Positions 8,291 through 18,795 of a stretch of DNA of 64,000 bases are shown here, piece after piece. The notes below the pieces were generated by a model, which was not told where the DNA came from, made no database searches, and saw nothing but the letters and a program-made list of their open reading frames with translations. The translations under genes and the position numbers were made by a program. Source of the stretch: Prostheceraeus crozeri (taxonomy: Eukaryota > Platyhelminthes > Polycladida > Euryleptidae); assembly GCA_907163375.1 (NCBI GenBank), contig CAJQUW010016182.1, positions 1 through 64,000 on the forward strand, in the 5' to 3' direction. Position 1 is the first letter of the stretch. Each line of letters begins with the position of its first letter.

Positions 8291-8600
8291 ATGATTGCGC
8301 TGTTCAACATAATTTTAGGGAAAAGCTGCTAGATGTTTCTCTCTCTTCAATCTCTGTCTCTCTCTTCAATTATCAGGCAGTGTACGGGTTCATTGAATAA
8401 TTTTGAGTTTATGAGTTACAATGATCTTCTATTTCACACAATTAGTACTTTAAATAATGTTGAGCATACAATAACGAAGAATGACTAAGTAATAATTGCG
8501 TCTTCTTAATTTATCATAGTGCTCTAATCTTAATAATAATTGAGAACCATTTCACTTATTTTTAATTGAGATAACGAAGGATATATTCTTGAGGTTCCTT

Positions 8601-8675
8601 CCATTTCTGAAGTTCCTTCCATTTTTGTTTCATCCATTTCTGAAGTTCCTTCCATTTTTGTTTCATCCATTTTTA
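8601..8675. repeat. 33 bp tandem repeat, two full copies
   Basis: CCATTTCTGAAGTTCCTTCC plus ATTTTTGTTTCAT repeats at 8601-8633 and 8634-8666, with partial units on both sides. Confidence 0.85.
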
Positions 8676-8735
8676 AAGAAATATTTTTAGTCACATGATA
8701 TATTTTAAAAACCTGAAAGATGGATAAAATTCATG

Positions 8736-9075
8736 AATTTGAAATTCTCAACTTTTATGATTTTCGGTGTCCTAGAACGGTCATGATTTAAGCAATGAAA
8801 ATCGAACCGAAGGTTCTAGGGCTTCGCCCGATTGTAATTCTCAAATTTGAGATACTCAACTTTTATAATTTTTAGTGTCCTAGAACGGTCATGATTTAAG
8901 CAATGAAAATTGTAATTCTCAAATTTGAGATTCTCAACTTTTATAATTTTTAGTGTCCTAGAACGGTCATGATTTAAGCAATGAAAATTGTAATTCTAAA
9001 ATTTGAGATACTCAACTTTTATGATTTTCGGTGTCCTAGAACGGTCATGATTTTGAGGGTGAAAATTGTAATTCT
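8736..9075. repeat. 78 bp tandem repeat, four copies, one carrying an insertion
   Basis: The landmark CCTAGAACGGTCATGATTT occurs at 8771, 8879, 8957 and 9035. The last two intervals are 78 bp and the first is 108 bp. The extra 30 bp is exactly the palindromic module at 8803-8832. Each unit also has an ATTCTCAAATTTGAGAT inverted word. Confidence 0.92.
8803..8832. mobile_element. Palindromic module inserted in a 78 bp repeat, AT duplicated
   Basis: Compared with sister repeat units, 30 bp are added: a GAACC-GAA-GGTTC hairpin, then AGGGC-TTCG-CCCG, then AT. AT is present on both sides (8801-8802 and 8831-8832), consistent with a 28 bp insert and 2 bp target duplication. It shares the second hairpin with the copies at 3150 and 5639. 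Confidence 0.85.
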
Positions 9076-9107
9076 CAAATTTGAGATTTTGAAAAATTTG
9101 AAAATTG

Positions 9108-9202
9108 AGTACTTTTAAAAACGACATAAATTCATGAATTTAGTCCCTTTTTCAGGTTTTTAAGACCTAAATTCATGAATTTATGTCGTTTTTAAAAGTA
9201 CT
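9108..9202. repeat. 36 bp perfect inverted repeat with 23-base loop
   Basis: Arms 9108-9143 and 9167-9202 are exact reverse complements, beginning AGTACTTTTAAAAACGACAT. The arm itself contains AAATTCATGAATTT, a palindrome. The structure sits at the transition from AT-rich element 1 to host-like sequence. Confidence 0.95.
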
Positions 9203-9811
9203 ATTTTTTTTGATTTTATGGTGTCCTGGACCGGTCTTCTTCCCATTACTAACGAGCACGTTGTCTAATTATGTGCTTCAAGCGGTAAAGAAGTCCTCAT
9301 TCATCCAACATGAGTAGCGAGTTACCACAAGGCTACTGAATATGATCGGGAGTGTTCCCTTATTTGAATGTAGCACAGTCCCTCTTCATGTCGTGGCTTT
9401 TCCTCATTATCAACAAATAACAAATGCTAGCTAGCATTGGTATTACTCGGTTTTCACCATGCCCCACTGATGTCAATCGAAAATGCACCTGCCGGCACAA
9501 GACTTCTGGACGATAGACCGCTAAATATGTTCTTCTACGAGCCCGACGCTGACCCGGCGAATTCAGTAGTGCACATCGGAATCTTCTCCCTAAGATATCG
9601 AAGACTGCTTGAAAACTTGAATAATCCCTACCAACGTCTACTATTTCATTGATGCAACTTTTTCGTTGTGTTATTCAAGATTTGTTTAATAGATTTTTCT
9701 TAAAAGAACTTGGGGTAGCAAATGACCTTTTTTTGGTTATCATTGAGTTTTGAGAAGTTCTGTGCGATATTTTTGGGCTTTCTTTATTAATTCTGTCTTA
9801 CTTTACTTCTA
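9203..9811. other. Host-like stretch without a recognised gene
   Basis: Composition is near that of the host-like DNA from about 9240. A 71-codon frame at 9437-9652 has fairly protein-like composition, but no family, no splice context and no duplicate elsewhere in the window, so it is not called. Confidence 0.4.
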
Positions 9812-9879
9812 TTTTTCTAGTATTTCATTAATAGTATATGTTGTAGTCCTTCTTTGCTTCAGCAACTGCTTCTTGAAAG

Positions 9880-10265
9880 TGCCGGTTTGACCCAGGGATG
9901 CGGAGTCGGAGTCCCAGAGTCTTGTAGTTTTTGCTGGAGTCTGATAGAGACTGGAGACTGGAGAAAAACTGTGTGAAGTACACATCAAGAAGGTGGAGGA
10001 ACCGAGTCGTATGCGTACAACTGAAAGCGACATCTGATAAACTTTCATCGCAGATGACTGATTAGCAATTGATGTAGCAATGATCACTAGAAATAGGTTC
10101 AGGAAAGCCTATAATGATCAATGATGTAGGTTACCAGGTATTTTTAATAACTAGGCTTTATATACTTGCCATCCGGGGTCAGAGTCGAAGTCCTATCAAC
10201 CTCCGGAGTTGGAGTCGGAGTCCTATCAAAATGATAAGACATCGCATCCCTGGTTTGAACACAGC
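9880..10265. repeat. Short interspersed unit with GGAGTCGGAGTC repeats
   Basis: CCAGGGATGCGGAGTCGGAG at 9893 and the inverted CGCATCCCTGG at 10244 bound a segment with repeated GGAGTCGGAGTC words (also 10190-10230). Copy B has only the left part (25896-25950). This looks like a small non-autonomous element with inverted ends. Confidence 0.5.
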
Positions 10266-11951
10266 TCCTAAACATGCGCTTGACTGTTCATCATCCTTTT
10301 GCATATTTTATTGTACACTGACGATAAGTGGTGGACGGGAATATATCACGTGATCACTTGATGATTATTTTTAAGAATCAACAATTTACGAGTCAACAAC
10401 ACTTCTGTCCTTTCCCACATTTCAATAGAGAAAGACGACCGCAGGCTTTTGCACGCCATGTCACCTACTGAAGTCACATCGGAAAGAGATGGAAGAACAA
10501 TGCTCAACAGTTAAGATTGATCTTTAGCGAAATGATGTCTCCTATGTTATAGTGGGATAACCAAGGGTAGTCGATGAACACTGATGAACATAAACCATGA
10601 ATCCAACTAGAGAGTAGTCGAGACTTATCGAAACGGGGAAATGACCATAACATAGTTAGGCTAGATTTTGTATTGTGATCTCAATTAATAATGTGAATAT
10701 ATCACAATTTTGAATAGTTCTAATTGAAACATACACGAGCCACAATCAAGCAATACTGATCTTTCCATACAGTGTATACCTTCGCCTATTCTGCAGAATT
10801 CTCGACTTGAATGGAAAACCACAGAGATAAATAAATTGCTTTGTCTGCGTTGTTTGGTCTAGAGGTGACATTTTTTGATACTAATGGTCACACTTAGAAC
10901 TAGTCCCGAGGGGCACGAAGATCAATTTTCCATTTAAAGTAATGCAAATTCAAGCCTGGATTCTGACAAACTATATCATTGACACGCATTTGAACGTTCA
11001 CAGTCAGCAAATTTAGATCGTGAGGAGTCCAGCGATGTGACTAATATTTCCATTTAATGAGTCTATCACGGAGAAACATTGAATAAAAAACAAGTACTGG
11101 TCAAGTGGCAGATGTTCAGACAATTATCAGATGTTCAGAAAACGATAGCTAGTGTGTTCTCTAATACTACTTTTCTTACGCATTGCGTGCGCTTAACGAA
11201 TCACGTAAGACAAAGGGAGATATCTCTCCATCTCTCTGCCATTGCATGCCGAATCTCTGAGTCTCTGCCACGACAGCCGAATCCATCTCCATGTGTAAGA
11301 CACAAAATCTGTCATCATGATCACCATCTATCCACATAACTATACCAAGCTCATTGTTCCTAGGTAAGAGTCGCATTTTGTAGCTGCAATGAAATTGCAC
11401 ACACCGCAATACTCTCAAACAATAGTCGACATTGAATAATCAGTGAGAGCTTTGGCCGGCAGCCAGTGGTATATGTGCTATAATATCACACAACGTTTTC
11501 ACCGTGCCAGTCATTGATGAGTCCTCCGAAGAGACGGTCGAGTGAACCAATTTTCGTACTCTCGTGAACTTCTGAACTCTAAGAATCTGACAGACCAACA
11601 TTGACGAGACAAGTTGTGCGCAATGATCTGAATTGTTCGAGTCTGAAGGAATCGTTGGCGATCGGAGCATTTTGAAGGAATTCACAGCAATTCGAAATCG
11701 ACGCGCGACTTTTTTCTATCGCTGTTAGGTATTAGGAACTCTTTTTTGCCCGCTGGCTGAGTTCCTGCATGTGCCATCGTTTTGAATTTGTTTCCACTCC
11801 TAGTGAAGTGAAAGATTTGAACAATATAATTGTGGGAATCTATCATATTTCTCAATATAATTGTGGGAATCTATCATATTTCTATTGTTGTTTAGAGCAT
11901 GAAATGAACATCACCATCAAAATCCTCACATGCCAAACATTTCATCCAATT

Positions 11952-11970
11952 CTGCTGCATTTCATTTCAG
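11952..11970 (+). promoter_or_regulatory. Splice-acceptor-like tract ending at the start codon
   Basis: CTGCATTTCATTTCAG immediately precedes ATG in both copies (11955-11970 and 28171-28186): pyrimidine-rich followed by CAG. Confidence 0.6.
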
Positions 11971-12792
11971 ATGCGTTTCCTGATCGTCGTTCTTTTTCGA
12001 ATCCGCGGCGCTCAAACCGATGTTGTTTCACACAAATTCAAAGCTGAGCAGAAAGATTATTGCTTGGAAGTTGGAGCCAATGTCTCCTCTTCTAATGTTG
12101 CCTCAGAAATTGATTGCGCTCGACATTGCCTCTCAGCGCCTTCTTGCTGTGCATTCATGCTTCGACAGAGTCCAACTCGCTGTCTGATTCTCGACACGGC
12201 TCAATGCGATGAGCGACTGAAATATTTCTCCACTGGTCGATGCGTTCGCTACCGCCGTATGACCCGCAACACTAGCAAGTCGGCGTGTCCATCAATCTTC
12301 TCCACCACCTTCAAGTCTGCACCCAATCGCGCGTTTTATTTCTCAGACGAAAGAGTGGCACTCAGAGATTCCAGGAAATACTGCGAGGACAAAGGCGGAC
12401 GTGTGATTGAGCAATACCCGGTTGCATTCATGAAAGAGTTTATCAAAATAATGAAATCGGATATCCTTTCTGCCATGAAGTCGAAATTCTGCAGTAGTAC
12501 ATGCATGGATGGCGAGATAACCTGGAGTTGCGCAGTTATTGTCGGATTAGTTGATGTCGCTAACGGGAGTCAAATCTGGCCAAACCAAAATATCATTTAC
12601 AATTCTATAAGTTATGAACATGAATTTGGTACATATATAAATTGGTTTAGAACCAAAGAAAGCACAGATCCGATTGTCTTATGGATAAAATTCAATTATA
12701 ATGAAAGTGTTCCTGACCCAATACCGTTTACTACCCGCTTTCCGGCAGCACATAGAATGCTGATAGCATGTGAATGTTCATTACAAAACTAG
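11971..12792 (+). CDS. Secreted PAN/apple plus C-type-lectin-like protein, copy A (273 aa)
   Basis: ATG 11971 follows TTTCATTTCAG, a splice-acceptor-like tract, so a 5'-UTR intron or trans-splicing is likely. The N-terminus MRFLIVVLF is hydrophobic and ends near GAQT, a signal peptide. A Cys-rich unit (about 30-90; CARHCLSAPSCCAF, RCLIL) resembles a PAN/apple domain. The second half has C-type lectin landmarks: a SRKYCEDKGGRVIEQ helix, VGLVDVANGSQIW and the final ACECSLQN. The calcium-binding motifs of sugar-binding lectins (EPN/WND) are not evident, so the ligand is unknown. The paralogue is at 28187. The frame is conserved in both copies despite many base changes, supporting a functional gene. 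Confidence 0.75.
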   Translation: MRFLIVVLFRIRGAQTDVVSHKFKAEQKDYCLEVGANVSSSNVASEIDCARHCLSAPSCCAFMLRQSPTRCLILDTAQCDERLKYFSTGRCVRYRRMTRNTSKSACPSIFSTTFKSAPNRAFYFSDERVALRDSRKYCEDKGGRVIEQYPVAFMKEFIKIMKSDILSAMKSKFCSSTCMDGEITWSCAVIVGLVDVANGSQIWPNQNIIYNSISYEHEFGTYINWFRTKESTDPIVLWIKFNYNESVPDPIPFTTRFPAAHRMLIACECSLQN

Positions 12793-12943
12793 CTCCCACT
12801 ACATTGTAAGTCACAATTTGCTAATGCTGAGGCACTTTGTTACTAAAACCCTGATTTGACGTCCTTGTGGATCAACCGTCAGAGACCTATGGGGTTCCAG
12901 TGGACCCGGATCCAAATTTTCTATGTCACTTCTTCTACACTAG

Positions 12944-13330
12944 GTAGGTAACATGCCACCCTCAATTACGCGTAATTACACATGACCCTAAACATCCGTG
13001 GCTACGCGTGACATTTCTGCAACATCTGTCGGCAGTCCTGTTATATAGACTTTGCGTCTCATGTGTCTGTATGTATCAGAGGCTAAACAATGTGATAGGA
13101 CCTGAATTTCATGCTCAGGGAAGACAGAACATCAACGCAGACAACCGTAGACGACGCACAAACTATAAACGCACGCCCACACGCATTCTTGAATATTCCC
13201 CATGTTTTGACAGCATCAGATCTCGTGATTGCTGACTCATAGCGCATCGCTTATGTACGCGCGTAGAGGTATAAACTGCCCTTAACCAGGGATGTTTGGG
13301 GTGCTCCGTAATTACGCGTGGCAATGTCAC
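12944..13330. mobile_element. MITE with GCGTAATTAC terminal inverted repeats (copy A)
   Basis: The left end ACATGCCACCCTCAATTACG and the inverted right end (ATTACGCGTGGCAATGTCAC, 13311-13330) pair over roughly 50 bp, including AAACATCC/GGATGTTT. The small frame at 13008-13235 lies within it and is probably not a gene. Relatives are at 29170-29540 and 55774-56090. Confidence 0.65.
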
Positions 13331-13781
13331 TTTTTGCATCGACGGTATATTAACCTGTCATGTCCATGCATTATCATCATTTCTGACAATGATTTTGCAT
13401 GTGATATTTCATTTCAATTGAATTATTACGATAACGGGAGAGTGGTTTACTGACTCACTGGACCCTCCCGCAGGCATCAGAGGGTGTGGAAATTCCAAAC
13501 TTGCACGGGACGAGATTTCTGTGTTGCATTCCCAACCCATTCGTGCTGTATTCCAATGGGAATTACCACAGGAACTTCAACTTCAAAAGCAATATTTAAA
13601 ATTTACGATTATTTCCCGTAATGGTCCCCATATTCCAAGCAGGTATTTGATCAGCTTTGCCGACAGAAGCCCCTAGCAGCTACGTTAGGGAATATTCTAT
13701 ACCACTGGAAGTCTATAGGTACCGAAACAAGTGTAGGCCCACCAGAGTAAGAAAGATTATCTACTTATTTAGGATTTATTG

Positions 13782-14102
13782 TCAAATGTTCTCTTGATTT
13801 CTGTAGTAATAACTACACAAAGCATACAGTAAGCATATAGTATATAGAGCATTGGATGACGAGACTTGATGTTGGGTGGGGTATTGGTTGAGATTGTTCA
13901 TAACTACAGAATCTAGCGCAAAGGCGAGTATCTCGACTGGTAAATAAGTGTTTGTTCGGAGACGTTCTTCGGCATATTCTCTACAGAGTGAAGAAGACAA
14001 CCTGTGTAGAAATGACTTTCTGTCAAATTTGTATTCGTTCGTCGTTGAAATGACGAACGCATTGAAAGCTAAAATATCTATACAGTTGTAGAATATCAGC
14101 AT
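13782..14102 (-). CDS. Small ORF with weak H2A-like pattern, copy A (106 aa)
   Basis: The frame from ATG 14102 is kept in copy B (29970-30311) for about 76 residues with few changes, then a 4 bp indel changes the tail. The central part, with LHRLSSSLCREYAEERLR and TYLPVEILAFALDSVV, lines up loosely with the histone H2A region around the YAER and VYLAAVLEYL blocks. Similarity is weak, and the lysine-rich tails and acidic-patch residues of a true H2A are not visible. It could be a divergent histone-fold relic, an unrelated small gene or chance. It is conserved but unproven. Confidence 0.3.
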   Translation of the reverse strand: MLIFYNCIDILAFNAFVISTTNEYKFDRKSFLHRLSSSLCREYAEERLRTNTYLPVEILAFALDSVVMNNLNQYPTQHQVSSSNALYTICLLYALCSYYYRNQENI

Positions 14103-14293
14103 TGGTCATCTAACAGTTTTTCTTCAACAAGAAAAAAGTTCACCAGCTTCATCCATTCGATTCTCTCCTCCTTTGCCTTCATTATAATCCATCATCATGT
14201 ATGGCTTCTGCTTTGCATCGTTATTTACGTCTGTGTTTGTATGAGATGAACTCAGAAGGATAACTTGCTTGTTACGTTTGGGGCAGTATGAGG

Positions 14294-15718
14294 CATAGAG
14301 TAAGTATATGTAGGTAGAGTGTCGACTCAAAAAAGTGTCTGCATCTAGTGAAATATTTTCTATCAAAATATTCAGCTTTTTGCGGAGACTACGTTCCTGC
14401 GTTCCAAAAAAATTATTTGAACAGTTTTGAAAAAGCTATAATTTTGCAAATTTATATACTATTGACTCGAAGCCACTTTATAAGTAGTATGAAGCAAGTT
14501 GAATATGAGAAGGAATGAGTATTTGCTAACAAGCATTGGAACGAGGCGGAAATTATGCTGATGATCAAGGAACCTTCATGAACTGCAATATAATGGAAGT
14601 GTTGAAGGAAAACTTCAGATCTTATTTTGCTTTCTTGTCAGAAATGTCATCCTCTCAATTCAATTTTCATCGGAATGATTTTATAATTCACTAAATGCAT
14701 GTTTCATTTCTTGAATCTGATGTGGAAAGTGATGTGGAACCATTTACATATTTTTCAGTAAATTGAAATCATTGTCTTGGATTGCGTTCTTTTGCTCTAC
14801 CAGTGGCACTTTGCTTGTGATATGATCACGTTTAAGACAATTTTCGAGGTTGAGCATGAAAGTAATTGGAGCCTATCGAGTTGCGAATTGAGCATACATT
14901 TCCTCTCGAATGCTGTCATGGCACAGTTGATCTGTAAAATGCGATCATTCTTTCTGCATTGCTATCACGAACAGTCAATTCCGTGGTAATTTCTTCAAAA
15001 CTGCAAAAATTTTTATATCCCACATTTGGAAACAATGCCCAACTGTGTTCACCTCGAGTTCATTTAATAAAATCGAAGCTGTATACACATTGTCGATTTG
15101 ATGAATGCTGAGTTGCTACGTAATATACTCGTACCTATACTCCATAGAGTAAGTATGTTAGGTAGAGTGGTAACTCCGCATTTATGAAATCCCCAATGTG
15201 TATACACTTTCGAGTTTATTAATTGAACTCAAGGGAGATACATTCGGAATTGTTTCAAAATGTGAGATACACACATTTAAGCAGTTTTGAAGAAATTACA
15301 AGGGAATTGACTGATCATGATAGCAAAGCAGAAGGAAATGATATTATTTTACAGATTGTTCGTGTCATGACAGCCTTGGAGAGGTAATGTTTGAGGTAAT
15401 GAAGACACCTCCTATTGCCTTCATGAATTAGAAATATGAAATTTCTGCCAAGAAAGCACAATAGTATGTCGACTTTTTCATGAAGACATCCATTATAAAA
15501 CGGATCATGAAATTCCCTTGATAATTAGCTCAATTTCCGCTTAGTTAGGATGCTTATTAGCAAATATTAATTCCTTTTGATATCCAACTTGTTACATACT
15601 ACTTACATAGAGGAGTCAACTCGGTAGTATATAAATTGGCAAAATTTTTACTTTTTTAGAACTGGTCAAATAATTTTTTGGACCACACTTTTTTGAGTCG
15701 ACACTCTACCTATATGCA
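14294..15718. mobile_element. Foldback element with long inverted arms (copy A)
   Basis: The left end GGTAGAGTGTCGACTC near 14311 is mirrored by GAGTCGACACTCTACC near 15697. Internal blocks repeat in inverse order: TTTATATACTA...AAGTAGTATGAA(G)CAAGTT, AAGGAATGAGTATTTGCTAA, and TTTCTTCAAAACTGCAAAAA against GCAGTTTTGAAGAAATTACA. Arms of roughly 650-800 bp surround a short centre near 15150. No transposase is seen. Copies: 30490-33770 (split by Tc1) and 57930-60670 (split by hAT). Confidence 0.8.
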
Positions 15719-15879
15719 AAACACATTACTTATATCAAAATATATTAGTTATCTTCTTGAATATCAATATGAAATAGTATATTGATCCTATAGAGGACTT
15801 CTCTGAGACGCCTAGGCATAGGCATATTGTAAACCAAGGATGATGATCCAATCTCATGACTCCGAACATGTTTAGATTT

Positions 15880-16440
15880 TTCTTTCAGCGTAGAAATCGA
15901 GATACATTCCGCTTTGTCAATGCTCTAGCTTCAGTGTTTGCCACAAATGTTGTCATAACAGAGAGTTGGGCCGCAATTAAACCTTTTTTAATTCCGTCAA
16001 CATCCGAATTTCACAATTCAATCTCTCCATACATGAGAGTTTGCATGAAATTCATTTTTCCCACCATGGCAGAGTTGCGTCGATATTCCAGGAGAAAAGA
16101 CAAGCAAGATGTAGGCCTACACCAACATTGTAACTGCAAAGCTCTCGATGTTCATGGATATTCACCAATGTACGGTGCTCTAGCAGGACAATGCACCTTG
16201 TCGTGGATCAAGAATTTCTAAAGATCAGTTTGGTCTGAATGGGATTGAGGTCCTGATATGGCCAGGTAATAGCCCAGACCTCAATCCCATCGAATATCTG
16301 TGGCATCCAATGAAGCCTCGTATTGACAGAGGTAAAGGCACCTCGATTACTGCGTTGAAAGAAGAAATCAAACGTGTCTGGACTCATGAGACAGTCCAGA
16401 ACGACGCACATCCTTGGCCAACAGCATTCCCAGGTGTCTG
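15880..16440 (+). pseudogene. Tc1/mariner transposase C-terminal fragment, copy A
   Basis: Translated blocks in changing frames give the end of a Tc1-type DDE domain: QDNAPC (Asp), then 34 residues, then WPGNSPDLNPIEYLW (Glu), followed by IPRCLR-like C-terminal residues. A frameshift lies near 16390. No flanking inverted repeats are identified. The same relic is in copy B at 33910-34505, so it predates the duplication. Confidence 0.75.
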
Positions 16441-16712
16441 AGATAATGAAGTCCTCAATAAAAAAGAACATCCTATTCGCTACTGAAATACAAGACAACA
16501 CATTGTTTTTGACATTGTACGGTGCTGTTGAGTTTTACATTTCGAATTTTAGAGATTGTGAGCAAGTCTGATAATATATATGAAATACATGAATCCATTA
16601 CGTTTTTCTTAAGTTAGCCAAACTTTTTGCGGTACCTGTACCTTGTATGTACATACATGTAGACCCTACATGATATGCCTAAATCAAGTCTTGATACCTT
16701 GAATGACATTGC

Positions 16713-17566
16713 AACCTGTTCCATTCAATTTAAAACATTCAGTTAAGAACGAGCTTTATTCTACTACAAAAAGAATATGACTGCGACGAACTTACTAACG
16801 TAACTAAATACCGTATTGCAGGTCTCTCTTATCCACTACATCGCCGTGAAACCGTTGCACATGATTGTAGTGTTGCTCACATGCAATTAGATCACTTTTA
16901 TCTCTCACTGCCCTTATCGAATATAGTCTCCATCACTCGAAGTCTGTGTTCAGTTTGGGTCAGATTACCTGAGCCGTTCAAAATGTCTGTCATTTGGCCA
17001 CTCAAGTCATTTTTACACTGACCCTTCACTGATGACGAGAGGTATTTGATAGGGCTCAAGAGAGTCAAATAAGGAGCCATTCTGAAGATGCATAATCTGG
17101 AGTATTCAGGTTTTGAAGCTGTGAAATTCTCGATGGAAGAATGCGACGGAGCGTTGTCAATCACAACTATCACATTTTGTAGAGCTCCTCGTTCTAGCAA
17201 TAGTCCTTCAAGGGCTCTTGACATAATATCGTTGTATCGCTCACCTTTTATTGATCCTCTGCAAATATCATAATGTGCCATGCCTCACTTGCCGATGAGA
17301 CTCCAACAATGAATGTTTGCGCCTCTGCTGCTGGGCAGAGGTATGCGGCATCGAACACCACGAAGTGATCGTCCTTCACGCCGGCCACAGAATAGATTGA
17401 TTTTTGTCTCATCTTGGTAGAATATCTCTTTTTGTAATGCTGTTTGTTGCATGAGATGTCTAATAAAGTCGGCACGCTTTTATCATTGATTGTTTCAATG
17501 TCATTTTGTTTTTGTAGTAGAATAGAGCTCGTTCTTAACTGAATGTTTTAAATAGAATGGAACAGG
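16713..17566. mobile_element. Short DNA transposon remnant with about 55 bp inverted ends
   Basis: AACATTCAGTTAAGAACGAG (about 16733) and its reverse complement (about 17524) are parts of inverted arms at 16713-16773 and 17508-17566, which include CCTGTTCCATTC/GAATGGAACAGG. The core holds a DDE transposase fragment on the minus strand. Further GAATGGAACA/GAACGGAACA words continue to 17650. Confidence 0.65.
16898..17475 (-). pseudogene. IS630/mariner-like DDE transposase fragment, copy A
   Basis: Two overlapping minus-strand frames (17475-17248 and 17281-16898) together read as a DDE transposase: VFDAAYLCPAAEAQTF upstream, then VVIDNAPSHS with the second catalytic Asp, then APYLTLLSPIKY in the place of the SP-LNPIE block, where the usual Glu is not preserved. 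The C-terminal basic region follows. Short length and frame change indicate a relic. Confidence 0.6.
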
Positions 17567-18795
17567 CTTTAAATTGAACAGCACATTTCTAAATTGAATG
17601 GAACAGACTTTAAATAGAACGGAACAACTTTTTATTAGAATGGAAAAAGGTGTAGATAATTAAATCAAAGGACTCTACGAACACCGGTTGGTCGCATTTC
17701 GAATACCAAAGTTACCTTCCGTACAAGGCATAACATGTCCCGAATAGAAAAAAATGAGCTAGCTTTTACAAGTACTGACCAAGTCATCCGAGAAAACATC
17801 AGCAAGTACCTTGCAAGTGCTGACTGAGCAAGTTAGTTGCCGTCTACTCGGCAACTTAGTCAATTAAGTTGATTTGGGACTCTACCGTATATACTTACTC
17901 TATGTCACTGATATCGATACTCTTCGTTGGTGAAATGTCTGAAAATGTTTTCTTCTAATGAAAAAATGAAAAAATAAAAAATGCAAACAAATCTTTGAAT
18001 AAAACTCTGCATCAGCAATGCTGCTGTGATTTCGATAAACATTTAGTGGAGGGAGGAAGAACTTTGTGATTGTGACTGAAAAATGTCGATGTCATCGTTA
18101 TCTATTTTCATGTTGCTTCAGTGTGATCTATCACAAAGTTGTTGTATAATCATCGTTAACTTTAAAGTGCCTGATTAGAATAACTTGTCAAGGGGAACAT
18201 GAATTCATTGATGTGAAGTCGAATAACTTTTGTCAATTTCGTCATTATCCTCATAATCTGTGCTGAATTCATAGACATTGATGCCTGGAAACACAATTCA
18301 GGAGTCTTGCTTCGAAATCATGTGTACTTTCCTTCTTTGGAGGATGTCAATTTCAAAAGTTGCAGCTCTTGGTCATACCAGAGAAACCGATATCGATTAG
18401 CTGTGTAAATCCATTTTATATAACAACATATTTCAAAAAACGTGTCTTTTGTTTATTAGATCCTTAGTTCTGAACAGACTTTCATAGTTTCATGTATCTC
18501 AATGCGAGTGAAGTAATTTCAGTAGTTATATTTTGATTCGTTTGATGTATTGGAACATAACTGACATACATAGCTTTGTGTTGATTGGGGACATGTTGAT
18601 GTGGAAAATAAACATTTTGGGTCATTATCTCTTGATTCTTGTTCCTGCAATCATTTGATTGTTTGGTAATATTGAAATATAGAAATGGATGACTCAATTT
18701 CTTGTTTTATTTCGAATGAGATCATGTACTTAATGAATGACTTTGATTCAGCTTCATTGATGTTTTGATGGTCTGTTATGGATGTCTTTTCTCAC

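Larger units (their letters stand above)
7741..9240. other. Non-coding right flank of element 1, packed with tandem repeats
   Basis: No credible gene is seen. The stretch remains AT-rich like element 1 and holds TTTTGCAAAT/TTTTGAAAA-type repeats (8108-8200), the 30 bp, 33 bp and 78 bp arrays described separately, and a 36 bp inverted repeat at its end. The composition changes to the host type at about 9230. This suggests the terminal repeat zone of the element, but its opposite end is outside the window, so no terminal inverted repeat can be tested. Confidence 0.55.
9812..18795. repeat. Segmental duplication, copy A
   Basis: From TTTTTCTAGTATTTCATTAA at 9812 to TATGGATGTCTTTT at 18795, sequence order matches copy B at 25811-35983: lectin-like gene, MITE, antisense ORF, foldback element, Tc1 fragment, DDE fragment and 3' flank. 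Differences include a 1.8 kb Tc1 insertion only in B, and in A a transposon with inverted ends at 16.7-17.6 kb whose DDE fragment is on the opposite strand from that of copy B. Many base changes and small indels show that the duplication is not recent. Confidence 0.9.

Noticed and set aside
9437-9652. 71-codon frame in host-like DNA
   Set aside because: Protein-like composition, but no family, no splice or start context and no copy in the duplicated region.
10580-10600. CTGATGA word as a hammerhead core
   Set aside because: No following GAAA after a stem-forming segment; the same applies to CTGATGA at 26518.
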